From: a virus
Virus record (IMG/VR): IMGVR_UViG_3300017917_002814
Span: 62,001-126,000 of that record
Length of the DNA: 64,000 nt
Strand: one strand, 5' to 3'
A model generated the notes under the pieces. It ran no database searches, was not told where the DNA came from, and saw only the letters and a program-made list of their open reading frames with translations. A program made the translations under genes and the position numbers. This document shows positions 38,651 through 47,435 of the stretch, one piece after another. Position 1 is the stretch's first letter. The number at the start of each line of letters is the position of its first letter.

Positions 38651-41271
38651 TTTTTGCTTTTGTTACCCCAATTGGCTGCACCTTTTTTACGGCATCGTAC
38701 TAAGGCACCTGATGCATAGGCTGACGGCCATACCTTGTAACGACTTTTCACTTTGTGATAGCAGGCATCTTGTTTTTCTGCAAGCATACGATCGCTGTAA
38801 GCAGTACCACCACATTCGGGACACAAGGTTGCTGTTTCTGTTACTATTTCATATCCTGCACGACGCATTTCCTCTAGATACTGTTCAACATCTTCGTTGG
38901 CATAATTCATTTTGGTCGTTCTAGCGTTCGGAGTATACATTTGTTTTACTGATGCTACTTTTCTGTTGGGATTTTGAGCTACAACACTACCAAGAACTAC
39001 TTCATTGCTGGGTCCTGATCCTTGTTCATGATTAGCTTTTATAACTTTTTTCTTACCGTCTTTAAATGTCACTTCCCAACTGCTAGTAACTTGTTTGGCT
39101 TCGTTGACACCATACTTCTTCTTTAGTTCTGCTTGCCGAGCATGGCGCTCTTGATCATTCTCAATGTCATACGACTTTGCAAACTCTTTATAATATTCAG
39201 GATCAGGTGCACCACGCTTTTTACGCAGCTCTTGAAAACGACGATCTAGTTTTTCTCTAGCTGAAGCTTCGTTAGTTGGTTTAGATTGCTCATAATCTTT
39301 AACTGTTTGACGCAATTCTTTTTTTGCTTCAGGGGACAGTTGAGCTTTGGTATCAGTGGAGGGCTTGGTATAATCAACGGCTTTAACTGTTTGTCTTAAA
39401 GATTGTTTTTCTTGATCAGACAATTTTTTATCTTCCGATGTTGGTTCTTTTGGCTGTGGCCTTGGTTGAGGTGCTCGAGGAATTTCTGGTATGTCAAACC
39501 CGCCTTCGCGCATGGCTGAGATACGCTGCTCTGCAATCATGATCAAGTCGCGCATTTCCTCAACACTCTCACAGTTCCATCTACGTAGCGCCTTGTTGAT
39601 TGGACTATCGGGATCTCTTTTTGTCTTGGCTCCAGCGTGTGCCCGCTTCATGCCGCTCATTCTGGCACAAAAACTTTTGCGACGCTTGGCACTCTTTGAC
39701 CCTTTTTTTAGTTTACTTGGCTTGGTGGTCACTGCTGTTTGCAATTTACTGCCTGGGTTTTCTCGACGATACGCTTTAACTGCTTTGCGACTCATTCCTG
39801 GAGTCCGGTCTTTGCGATTTACTTTTTTCCAATCTTCCGCCACACCTTGTTCGTCTAATGGTTCATCACCAATGGTAGGACGATACTCTTGAGGTTCAAG
39901 GCCTCGTATGGCTCTATAAGCTGCATCTAAAATTTCCATCTTTGTTGGATGGTCGAGCCCTTTATACCAAGGTTGTTCTTGCAATTGATCAAACACATCT
40001 TTGCGTTCTGCATTAGAAAAATCTTCTTCGTAGTCCCAATAGGTAAATGATACCTTCTTGCCTTCGATATCTAAAGTCAAATGCATTTGATCTAGGTCGT
40101 AATCTTGATCAACAACACTTATGTCTTCCGCCACATCTTTAACTACACGAGCAACACCAACCCGTTGGTCTTTAGGCTCTATGGGTTGCCGACCACGCTC
40201 TTGTTCTCGACGCTTTTGTGCAGCAAGATCTGCCACACTACCTTTTCTAGGCTTCTTGGCACCGTATGAGAAAGGCCCTGCTTCGGCTACAGGATTCTTA
40301 CCTATATGCCACCCACGACCAGGCCCATAATCATTGGGAGTTGGCAAATCATAATATTGTTTGTAAAGTGTGTCCCATTCAGGATGTCCAGGTTCTACAA
40401 TATATGGTTCGCCATAGTTTAGGTCTAATTCAAAAGCCGTGCCGGCGTCTCTGATCTCGTAGTAGTGCGGAAAGCGACCAAGTTCGGATCCTTGTTGTTG
40501 TAAAGTATCTTCGTCAGGAACGTCATCTTCTTGCACCGGCTGCTGCGGAACTATATCTATTTTTGCATTTTTAGGTACAATGGTGTTAATGGTCAACTCA
40601 TCACCAAAATCTCTGCTGGTGTCCAATGCTCTGACACGTTGGTTTCCTGACTTATCTGTGCTTACTGATGCTACTCGATGTTTATAATTTTCATCACCAT
40701 CTTTGTTAGTAAGAGTTCTTATGCTTTGTACGTATGAGGTATGCGGAGACTTATCATCAAATTCTTCTGTTTCTTGCACTGGTTGATCAGCATATTGACC
40801 AAAATGTTGTTGCTGTTGTTGATAGTTAGCTGCTCTCTCAGCATCGCTATAGCCTTGACCGGATGCCATTCTTTGGGAGTAGTCAGCCATTTTTTCTGGA
40901 GTCCAGTTCTTGGCTTTATAGTCGGCCATGCTCTGTTTATAATCAGCACTGGACATACTACCTATTTTAGATATACGTGTGCTTCCGTCTGGTTGTGTTT
41001 TTGCTTCCCAGCCTTGTGGTACATTAAGGGGAGCTTGTTCATCGACTTCCTTGCGTTTATTAGATAAAACAGATCTTATCCAAAAACTTTCAGTCGCTTG
41101 GTGACTGTCAAATGGACCACCTTTGATACTATAATTTTTTTCTTCGGCATAAGCTTTAGCTGTCTTGCCCACAGGTTTTCGCATGATCATGGGCCGACCA
41201 CGCTGGTCATACACAGCATAATATTCTTCGTTGCTGTTTTCTGTTATTTTAAATAAATCATTTATAAACAT
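38647..41271 (-). CDS. Large low-complexity virion-type protein with DUF6321-like motif
   Basis: The 874-residue protein begins MFINDLFKITEN, a capsid-targeting-like peptide with an I-x-E site at residue 11. Most of it is polar low-complexity sequence with Gln runs. Residues 527-567 hold a basic motif (RRKSFCARMSGMKRAHAGAK, then SPINKALRRWNC) resembling DUF6321, and the C-terminal 40 residues hold YHKVKSRYKVWPSAYASGAL and a Cys/Arg tail, both of kinds shared with giant-virus proteins. Two imperfect copies of LRQTVKxxDY lie near 640-690. A packaged, DNA-contacting protein is inferred. Confidence 0.65.
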   Translation of the reverse strand: MFINDLFKITENSNEEYYAVYDQRGRPMIMRKPVGKTAKAYAEEKNYSIKGGPFDSHQATESFWIRSVLSNKRKEVDEQAPLNVPQGWEAKTQPDGSTRISKIGSMSSADYKQSMADYKAKNWTPEKMADYSQRMASGQGYSDAERAANYQQQQQHFGQYADQPVQETEEFDDKSPHTSYVQSIRTLTNKDGDENYKHRVASVSTDKSGNQRVRALDTSRDFGDELTINTIVPKNAKIDIVPQQPVQEDDVPDEDTLQQQGSELGRFPHYYEIRDAGTAFELDLNYGEPYIVEPGHPEWDTLYKQYYDLPTPNDYGPGRGWHIGKNPVAEAGPFSYGAKKPRKGSVADLAAQKRREQERGRQPIEPKDQRVGVARVVKDVAEDISVVDQDYDLDQMHLTLDIEGKKVSFTYWDYEEDFSNAERKDVFDQLQEQPWYKGLDHPTKMEILDAAYRAIRGLEPQEYRPTIGDEPLDEQGVAEDWKKVNRKDRTPGMSRKAVKAYRRENPGSKLQTAVTTKPSKLKKGSKSAKRRKSFCARMSGMKRAHAGAKTKRDPDSPINKALRRWNCESVEEMRDLIMIAEQRISAMREGGFDIPEIPRAPQPRPQPKEPTSEDKKLSDQEKQSLRQTVKAVDYTKPSTDTKAQLSPEAKKELRQTVKDYEQSKPTNEASAREKLDRRFQELRKKRGAPDPEYYKEFAKSYDIENDQERHARQAELKKKYGVNEAKQVTSSWEVTFKDGKKKVIKANHEQGSGPSNEVVLGSVVAQNPNRKVASVKQMYTPNARTTKMNYANEDVEQYLEEMRRAGYEIVTETATLCPECGGTAYSDRMLAEKQDACYHKVKSRYKVWPSAYASGALVRCRKKGAANWGNKSKK

Positions 41272-41272
41272 A

Positions 41273-42211
41273 TTACATTGCCTGCCTTCTTAATTCTGCA
41301 ACTTGTTTTACTAAATCTGCTATCTGACGTTTAATATCGTTTCTCTGTGCTGTCATTTGCTGCAAACTCATGGTCTTTTCAACTGGATTTGCACCTTGTG
41401 GAAATTGCTTGTTTATGTCTGCCAATTGCCGTCTCAGGCCTGTAATTTGTGCCACTAGTGCTGCTATCTGCCCTTGTATTTGTTGTTTACCTGCTTTTCT
41501 TTCTTGTGCTTTGGCAAATTCTTCTGCAGGATTTCTAGCAGTGTCATTGCCGATCCCTGAGCCAGGAGCGCCGTATTCGGAGATAGGAGTTTCGTTTTCG
41601 CCCCACTCCGGCCACCTTAGGCCTTTGGGATTCCGCGGATCTGCAGGAGGTACCATTACATCCTGTGGTTGTTTTGGTTCTTCGGGTTTGAATTCTTTAG
41701 CAGATCCGGGTTGGTAGGGATTGTTCTCCAGATTTTGTTTCAATTGTTGAAACATTTTTTCTGCCTGAGGACTCTGTGGTGCATATCCTCCTGTGATCTT
41801 ACGAACTTCGTCATACCAAGCACCGCTGTACTTTTTAAGTTGTATACGTTTATCTACACCTTGAATATGTCCAGGTGGAACGATAATTTCCCATCCGTGA
41901 ATATTTGTAGGGTCATTGGGGTCAGCGTGAATTTCAATGCCTTCATTGACTTCCAGATCCTGTTTGTATTCTTGCCATTCTTGAAACAGATCTCGTTTGA
42001 CAGGATTACTGTTTATAACCTGACTCAATTCTTTAAGCAAGCTGTTGGACTCTTCAACACTTTCGGCTGCACCATCGCCTACCATTCGACTGCGAGATTT
42101 CTTTGCACTGTCCTTGCCCCGCCAGTATCCAGGCCATTTAGGACCTGTTGGTTTACGCTCAGCTGATGACATGCTGTCCATTTTCTCCAACAGGTTTTTT
42201 ATATTGCTCAT
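41273..42211 (-). CDS. Polar low-complexity protein with C-terminal coiled coil
   Basis: The 312-residue protein begins MSNIKNLLEK (L-x-E site at residue 9) followed by a basic Gly/Trp motif (GPKWPGYWRGKDSAKKSRSR) near 23-43. The middle is Pro/Gln-rich; the last 75 residues are a clear coiled coil (IAALVAQITGLRRQLADI). It is coupled to the upstream gene by ATGA. Probably a virion protein with its neighbours; not recognised by name. Confidence 0.6.
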   Translation of the reverse strand: MSNIKNLLEKMDSMSSAERKPTGPKWPGYWRGKDSAKKSRSRMVGDGAAESVEESNSLLKELSQVINSNPVKRDLFQEWQEYKQDLEVNEGIEIHADPNDPTNIHGWEIIVPPGHIQGVDKRIQLKKYSGAWYDEVRKITGGYAPQSPQAEKMFQQLKQNLENNPYQPGSAKEFKPEEPKQPQDVMVPPADPRNPKGLRWPEWGENETPISEYGAPGSGIGNDTARNPAEEFAKAQERKAGKQQIQGQIAALVAQITGLRRQLADINKQFPQGANPVEKTMSLQQMTAQRNDIKRQIADLVKQVAELRRQAM

Positions 42212-43464
42212 CTGTCGTAAACGCCTTTTCCTACAGCCACTTTTTTCTGTTTGTAGGTATTGCCAACTTTTTTAGGTACACCTGATGTTGGCTTATGACC
42301 GGGACCACCTATACTGGTAGCAACAGCACCAGCTGAGCTTGCTCCACCTGTGGCGCTTTCTTTAACAGATTCTTTTTTTTCAAAATACAAAGATCTTTTA
42401 TTTTTTTCAAAAGGATTCATACCACCGCCACCACCGCCACCACCGCCACCACCCATACCTCTGCCGCCTGATGGTCTTGAACTTTTGTACATCGGACCTC
42501 CTAGTGCGTCTGTGGCAGTGTTTGGAAGTCCTAATTTACCTGCCGCTCTTTGAATCAACGATGGAGGATTTGGATTACCTCTTACAACTTCACCTCCCGA
42601 TCTTATTACATCTCCTCTAGCGTTTCTTCCTTGATAATTTCTAGCACTATCATAACGTTCTTCTTCTCGGCGTGCAGCTAGATCTCTTTCTTCTCCGGTT
42701 TCGCCCATTTCGTTTACAGGCTCATCACTTTCGTATTGCATTGGACGGAAGCGACGATTAGCAAGATCAAACATACTCATGCCTCCTCCACCACCACCGC
42801 TGCCACCACCAAATCTAGTAGCTGGAATTTTGCTCACTCGAGGGACACCTTCTGGTCGTTCTACTCTACTAGCTTTTCCGCCTCCTACTAACTGTCCGCT
42901 TTGAGTGAAATCTCTTACCCCCGCACCTTGCGGTCCACTAGGGCCGGTCCTTTTTGCTCCAGGCAGTCCTTCGTCGCCTAGATTACTAGGAATGTTTCTT
43001 TGTGCATATCTTTGTAAGTCAGGATTGATTTCTCCTTTTGGCGCACTCATTATTCTATCTCTAGGACGTGAAGGAGCATATCCTTTTTCTGGATCTACAT
43101 AATCCCCACCTGGTTTGTGAACTTTAATTGGATCATCGTCGTCTTCGGCCAACAAACTTTCAATTGCATAATCAGCAGCACCTTCAGCAAACGCCATCAT
43201 TTCTGGTTCTTGACTAACAGCTTCATATTTCATGTAGTCTCGCACACTTTCTAGGTACTGGCTTGCTAGTGTAAGCTTGCTTTGTACCCAACCTTCAAGT
43301 CCTTCCATTTCACTCACATCTCGAAGCAGTTTATGTATTTCAATTGCCGCTTGTGCTGCCGAATACATTTGACTTCTAGCCATTTGCACTTCATGGTCTC
43401 TATGCATGTCATCTGCTTCTTGTGCAATAATACTGTTTTCTACTATGAATTCTGCTGGTTTCAT
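42208..43464 (-). CDS. Gly-rich virion-type protein with conserved helical domain
   Basis: The 418-residue protein begins MKPAEFIVEN, with an I-x-E site at residue 9. Residues 22-80 form a helical domain (VQMARSQMYSAAQAAIEIHK, MEGLEGWVQSKLTLAS) that I know from T4-like phage structural proteins. The rest is low-complexity with two poly-Gly runs (one of 11 residues). A late-type box precedes the gene. Likely a head or tail component. Confidence 0.65.
   Translation of the reverse strand: MKPAEFIVENSIIAQEADDMHRDHEVQMARSQMYSAAQAAIEIHKLLRDVSEMEGLEGWVQSKLTLASQYLESVRDYMKYEAVSQEPEMMAFAEGAADYAIESLLAEDDDDPIKVHKPGGDYVDPEKGYAPSRPRDRIMSAPKGEINPDLQRYAQRNIPSNLGDEGLPGAKRTGPSGPQGAGVRDFTQSGQLVGGGKASRVERPEGVPRVSKIPATRFGGGSGGGGGGMSMFDLANRRFRPMQYESDEPVNEMGETGEERDLAARREEERYDSARNYQGRNARGDVIRSGGEVVRGNPNPPSLIQRAAGKLGLPNTATDALGGPMYKSSRPSGGRGMGGGGGGGGGGGMNPFEKNKRSLYFEKKESVKESATGGASSAGAVATSIGGPGHKPTSGVPKKVGNTYKQKKVAVGKGVYDR
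42419..42456 (-). repeat. Triplet repeat coding for poly-Gly
   Basis: The plus strand shows repeats of accaccgcc-type triplets, giving 11 glycines in the minus-strand protein. Such tracts can change length by replication slippage in frame. Confidence 0.7.
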
Positions 43465-43485
43465 CTTGTTTTCCCGATAATGTAA

Positions 43486-43493
43486 TATTTATT
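43486..43493 (-). promoter_or_regulatory. Late-type promoter box (AATAAATA)
   Basis: The minus strand reads AATAAATA 21 bases before the ATG at 43464, overlapping the last codons of the upstream gene. It would drive the run of virion-type genes from 43.4 to 38.1 kb. Confidence 0.4.
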
Positions 43494-43815
43494 GTTGTGT
43501 ATGATTTAACATATTGTCGACTATAAAACGCCATTCAATTTCTAAATCATTGGTTTTAAGTAAATTTTTATTCACTGTTGTGTTGTTTACCTTAAAATTA
43601 TCAATTTCAAACCGTGCGTTTCTGTCTAAATTTTCTAACTTGAACGTATGTACTCCAGTATCTAAATCACAGAATAGATGCTCTTTGATATAATTTTGAT
43701 AACTAGGCCAGCCAAAAGTGCGTTCGGTTAGCATTTCTCCATTTACATAAAGCCTATAAACTGGTGGGTCGATGCTCCAATGGCTGTACACATCAACCTC
43801 CAATTTGGTATGCAT
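43489..43815 (-). CDS. Beta-sandwich, carbohydrate-binding-like protein
   Basis: Start at ATG 43815, fused to the upstream stop as TAATG; 108 residues. VYRLYVNGEMLTERTFGW, then CDLDTGVHTFKLENL and FEIDNFKVNN, resemble the strands of small xylan-binding-type carbohydrate modules. The protein at 45056-45538 has the same layout. They flank the nucleotidyltransferase gene. Binding of a glycan is inferred from fold pattern only. Confidence 0.55.
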   Translation of the reverse strand: MHTKLEVDVYSHWSIDPPVYRLYVNGEMLTERTFGWPSYQNYIKEHLFCDLDTGVHTFKLENLDRNARFEIDNFKVNNTTVNKNLLKTNDLEIEWRFIVDNMLNHTQQ

Positions 43816-45026
43816 TATTTTTTCCTGCCTTGACAATGGGCTCGCTGACTAAAACCTCGAGGATTGTTACAATTTATACTACGCTTATACTTTGCGCTCC
43901 ATTTTTCCCTTAGTGTTGCAATTTGTTCTTGCAATTGTTCTACACTGTCAGCCAGATGCATTTTCTTTAGTTGGCGACCAACTTCACCAGGACGAATATC
44001 CTGTGTAAGACTGTGACTGTATCTTGGATCTTGAGCTTGTTTTTTATTTGCAATTACTCCCACCCCTGCTGCTTCTTCATAAAAACGATTCTGAATCCTC
44101 ATCTTTGTTCCAGGCTCGTTGTCAACCCAGTCATAGGGATTGCCCATTTCTTTAGGCTTATATGGATCGGCTATTATTTTATTACCAAGCTCTGTTTTTA
44201 AAGTATTTGATTGAAAATCGCCGGGCATGTCTATGGTTTTGGTATCCCACGGTTTCTTCGCATCAACTACATTATCTTGTTTTGCAGGATATTTGCCGGT
44301 ATTGTATTTGTCGTGTTTGTACAATTTGTATGCAGCCTGACCTGTAGCTTGTTGTAACGGTGTTAGTTCCGGGTCCTGGTCTTCGTTGACAGTCTGCGGA
44401 ATTTTGTCTAGTATACGACCAATTTCGGCATCATCACGACCATACATTTGCAATAAATATTCTGCCCTAGATTTAGGATCGTCTCTTACTGCGTTCCATG
44501 CTGCTCGAGCGGGTGTGCCGTGACTAACATCCACTGGTCGACCATTGATTTTAATTACCTTTTGACGCTCGTCGGCTATGATCACATATCCGTGCTTATC
44601 AGCAGTGGCGCATTTATCCAAGCTTTCAAATGTTTTAAAATAACCTGGACTGCCATCTTTTTTAACGCTGTCGGGACGAAGTCTATCACGGTCAGGTGAG
44701 CCCACTGCTGCTACAAAAATAGTGTTAGCGGGATTGAATTGCGGTTCTGGGAGCTTGTAGGGATTGGTTACTTCAATGATACGATCACTGGGTACACCAG
44801 CTGCATTCATTAGAACTGTTTTGTCGGAAAAATTAAATGGGCTTTTGGGGAGTTCTACTTTGTTGCTGGTAGCAATATATACATTATCTCGACCAAATTT
44901 GTTTTGTAAACTGCGGAATACTTCGCCGTGACCAAGATGAAAAGGTTGAAACCGACCCGGGTATAACACTACCAACTGCGGGCCGGCTTCTGCTACATAT
45001 GTTTCAAATAAATCAGCAATAAACAT
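43815..45026 (-). CDS. Nucleotidyltransferase (NMNAT/NadM-like) with capsid-targeting-like N-terminus
   Basis: The 403-residue protein begins MFIADLFETYVAEAG, then a nucleotidyltransferase domain with PGRFQPFHLGH (about 23-33) carrying the HxGH motif that binds ATP phosphates. SPDRDR and a later basic region follow. Known relatives adenylylate NMN or similar nucleotides. The C-terminus (KYKRSINCNNPRGFSQRAHC) is a Cys/Arg motif also found at the end of other T4-like phage proteins. The N-terminal peptide has V-x-E followed by Ala at residues 11-14, so packaging in the head and cleavage is possible. Substrate not proven. Confidence 0.75.
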   Translation of the reverse strand: MFIADLFETYVAEAGPQLVVLYPGRFQPFHLGHGEVFRSLQNKFGRDNVYIATSNKVELPKSPFNFSDKTVLMNAAGVPSDRIIEVTNPYKLPEPQFNPANTIFVAAVGSPDRDRLRPDSVKKDGSPGYFKTFESLDKCATADKHGYVIIADERQKVIKINGRPVDVSHGTPARAAWNAVRDDPKSRAEYLLQMYGRDDAEIGRILDKIPQTVNEDQDPELTPLQQATGQAAYKLYKHDKYNTGKYPAKQDNVVDAKKPWDTKTIDMPGDFQSNTLKTELGNKIIADPYKPKEMGNPYDWVDNEPGTKMRIQNRFYEEAAGVGVIANKKQAQDPRYSHSLTQDIRPGEVGRQLKKMHLADSVEQLQEQIATLREKWSAKYKRSINCNNPRGFSQRAHCQGRKK

Positions 45027-45055
45027 GGTAAATCCATTATATTGCTGTATTTAGC

Positions 45056-45538
45056 TTAAATGTTTTCAAGCAGCCAGATGTAGTAAGGACTAGTAAATGG
45101 TAAAATCCATCTACCATTCCAACCAAGATTTACACAATTCGAAACAGATTCAGGCAATTCTTGCTGCAACTGAGACATTTTTGCCTTATAAACTTCAGGA
45201 TAATCTGGACGATAATCGCTTGCAGTCCATAGTAAAGAAGCTAAGTCAATTTCATCAATTTCAATGGAATCTATATTTAATAGTAGATCTTCCATGATGT
45301 TACCGTTTGAATCTAATACTGTATCGTATATAGTTTTATTTAAAAATTCCACTACAAGTGAACAGTTTCCCTCGTCGATAGTTGCATCGAATTCAAAATA
45401 TTCAGTTTCGTTTATATTGCCTCTAAGTTCTCCATTGACAAATACTATATCATTTACTAGAATTTTGAACTTAGGTTGCTTTTTTTTTGAAGTGCCGCTT
45501 AAACCTATTTTAAAATGCAATGTCTCTTTATCTGACAT
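45056..45538 (-). CDS. Beta-sandwich, carbohydrate-binding-like protein
   Basis: The 160-residue protein has FKILVNDIVFVNGELRG, YFEFDATIDEGNCSLVVEFL and a final INIDSIEIDEIDL, the strand order of small carbohydrate-binding modules, then a 60-residue extension ending in WLLENI. It resembles the protein at 43489-43815. Likely a virion component; ligand unknown. Confidence 0.55.
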   Translation of the reverse strand: MSDKETLHFKIGLSGTSKKKQPKFKILVNDIVFVNGELRGNINETEYFEFDATIDEGNCSLVVEFLNKTIYDTVLDSNGNIMEDLLLNIDSIEIDEIDLASLLWTASDYRPDYPEVYKAKMSQLQQELPESVSNCVNLGWNGRWILPFTSPYYIWLLENI

Positions 45539-45547
45539 AAAACTCCT

Positions 45548-46492
45548 TTATGCTGGTGCTTTCTGCGCCATTTTGATAGCGTCTGCAAGTGCGGCTGGGG
45601 CAGAATCACCCAATTCGGGCGCCAAACCACCTGGTTGTGCAAATTGTGGCATTTTACTTAGATCGCCGACAAATTCATAATGCCCGATGTGATTTAACAG
45701 GACTTTACCGTGTGCCCAAATTTCACCACCTAGCGCACTCCACCTACGGCAAAACAACCAATCTTCGCTTAGATAGTGTCCTTTTTCATCAATAGCCACG
45801 TCAAAGATACTGTACATTGTGGGTTCAAATTGCTTGCCAAGACCAACATCATCCACATATTTGGTCTCAGGATGTGCCTTGCAAAGTGTTTCGTACACAT
45901 GACGTTTAAACATTAAGAAACCAGTGCCCATGGTATCTACTGTGAAGATATCACCTTGAACCTTGGTTTCACGTTTGAGATTGATAACATAGTTCACCGG
46001 CAAGGCTTTTTTAGGGTATAGACCACCAATGACATCCTTATCGCAAGCCATCATTTGCAAAATACTTTCTGGCTGGAAACGAATATCAGCATCAATAAAC
46101 ATAAAGTGTGTAGCAGAAGTGTTGGTCATCATTTTAGCCATCAAGTTGTTACGTGCTCGTGTAACTAGGCTTTCGTTGACCATGGTGTCAAGACTCCAGT
46201 TTAAGCCAACTTGTTGCGCCATAAGAATGAAACGTAATAGTGAAGTCATTGTGGGTTCACTTACATTACCACCATAACAAGGCATACCAATATGAAGATG
46301 GCACTTGGTAAAATCAAAAGGAACACCTTGTTGTTGCTGTTGTTGTGCCTGCTGAGCAGCAGCGGCTTTGATCATAGCCACAGCATCTTGTGGGCTTGGT
46401 GTTGCAGCTTGTTTTGCTGCAACGGTTGCTTTAATTGCTGCCACGGCATCTGCCTGTGTGGTGGCAGTATCTCCAATTACTTTTTTGGTCAT
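45548..46492 (-). CDS. Glycosyltransferase (GT2/GT-A-like)
   Basis: The 314-residue protein has an Ala/Gln-rich N-terminal 60 residues with a poly-Gln run, then a GT-A domain: CHLHIGMPCYGGNVS, ARNNLMAKMM, HFMFIDADIRFQPESIL with the DxD-type metal site, and a C-terminal SEDWLFCRRW catalytic block. Phage enzymes of this type decorate proteins, DNA or surface glycans. Acceptor unknown. A Pro/Ala/Gly tail follows. Confidence 0.8.
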   Translation of the reverse strand: MTKKVIGDTATTQADAVAAIKATVAAKQAATPSPQDAVAMIKAAAAQQAQQQQQQGVPFDFTKCHLHIGMPCYGGNVSEPTMTSLLRFILMAQQVGLNWSLDTMVNESLVTRARNNLMAKMMTNTSATHFMFIDADIRFQPESILQMMACDKDVIGGLYPKKALPVNYVINLKRETKVQGDIFTVDTMGTGFLMFKRHVYETLCKAHPETKYVDDVGLGKQFEPTMYSIFDVAIDEKGHYLSEDWLFCRRWSALGGEIWAHGKVLLNHIGHYEFVGDLSKMPQFAQPGGLAPELGDSAPAALADAIKMAQKAPA

Positions 46493-46517
46493 TGATTTCT
46501 CTCTTGGTTAAATTTGA

Positions 46518-46688
46518 TTAGGCTTTGTTTACTTCGACAACGACTCCGTTGCCAAATAGTTCTTCTGCTACCGATCCTAATGCTGTAATTATCTCGCTGT
46601 TGGCAAGATCGGGTGCATCTGTTGCATCAGAGTCTTTAACTAGTTTGCTGATTGTGATCACAATCACTTCTTCATGTATTTTTGCCAT
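46518..46688 (-). CDS. 56-residue conserved small phage protein
   Basis: This short gene encodes 56 residues starting MAKIHEEVIVITISKLVKD and ending EELFGNGVVVEVNKA, a beta-alpha-beta layout. I know similar short genes in T4-like aquatic phages. An AATAAATA box lies 25 bases upstream. Function unknown. Confidence 0.65.
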   Translation of the reverse strand: MAKIHEEVIVITISKLVKDSDATDAPDLANSEIITALGSVAEELFGNGVVVEVNKA

Positions 46689-46712
46689 ATTAGCAATCCT
46701 TGAATAATAATG

Positions 46713-47435
46713 TTATTTATTATCCAAGCATACTAGCTCAGAAACTTCTCTAATAATATCTGGGTTGATTAAAGTGATAAATGTTGCTACGTGTTTGTCG
46801 TTGGAATAAAAATATGAACCCCAGATCCAATCATGTGGTTTGCTCAAACTTTCTTTGGTATGATCATTTATTCTAATTAAATCACCCAGACTGTTTAGAT
46901 AATTCAATATCTGTGTTCTAGTTTCAAAATTAAACTGTTTTTCTTTAAACCAAATTCTGTATCGATATTTGGGAGGTTTTTTAACAAGCACTACGTGTTT
47001 GTCTAGTAGTGTTTTTATTTCTTCATTTTCTGGTCCAACAATAGATATAATTTTGTCCTTGTGGTCAGGATCAATTGATTCGGCAACTGATTTGATCATT
47101 AATTCGTCTTCTGCATACACAGAAAGTTTTGGTTCTTCAGTACGAATTTTTACGTCAGGATACTCATAGTAAAGATTACTTAGACCATGTAAAAATCCAA
47201 CATCAGCTTCTTTTAAATACTTGTACAATTGTTTGTTGTACCAGGATCCTTGACGTTTATAATCTCGCACCCAACTTTGTCGTTTATCAAGGTCAACAGC
47301 TATATTTTCACACCTAATACTTTTACAACCCGGAGCATACAAGTCAAGTCGATAATAATATTGATTGTAAAATTGCTTGGATGATGATAATACTTTAATA
47401 TTCGGAGATAGGTTCTTCCAGAACAATGTATCCAT
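46713..47435 (-). CDS. Conserved phage protein, unknown
   Basis: The 240-residue protein begins inside the end of clpA (41-base overlap). It is rich in Tyr, Lys and Asp with YRYRIWFKEKQFNF near the middle and KPHDWIWGSYFY near the C-terminus. No family recognised. The AATAAATA box at 46714-46721 lies inside its stop region. Confidence 0.6.
   Translation of the reverse strand: MDTLFWKNLSPNIKVLSSSKQFYNQYYYRLDLYAPGCKSIRCENIAVDLDKRQSWVRDYKRQGSWYNKQLYKYLKEADVGFLHGLSNLYYEYPDVKIRTEEPKLSVYAEDELMIKSVAESIDPDHKDKIISIVGPENEEIKTLLDKHVVLVKKPPKYRYRIWFKEKQFNFETRTQILNYLNSLGDLIRINDHTKESLSKPHDWIWGSYFYSNDKHVATFITLINPDIIREVSELVCLDNK
46714..46721 (-). promoter_or_regulatory. Late-type promoter box (AATAAATA)
   Basis: The minus strand reads AATAAATA 25 bases before the 56-residue gene at 46518-46688; an AAGGA site lies between. 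Confidence 0.45.

Noticed and set aside
41669-42166. Plus-strand frame of 165 codons within a virion-type gene
   Set aside because: Opposite strand of a well-supported minus-strand gene with late box and overlaps; no recognisable protein motif.
42419-42456. Possible CRISPR-like or tandem-repeat array
   Set aside because: The repeats are short in-frame Gly codons, with no spacers; simple coding low complexity.
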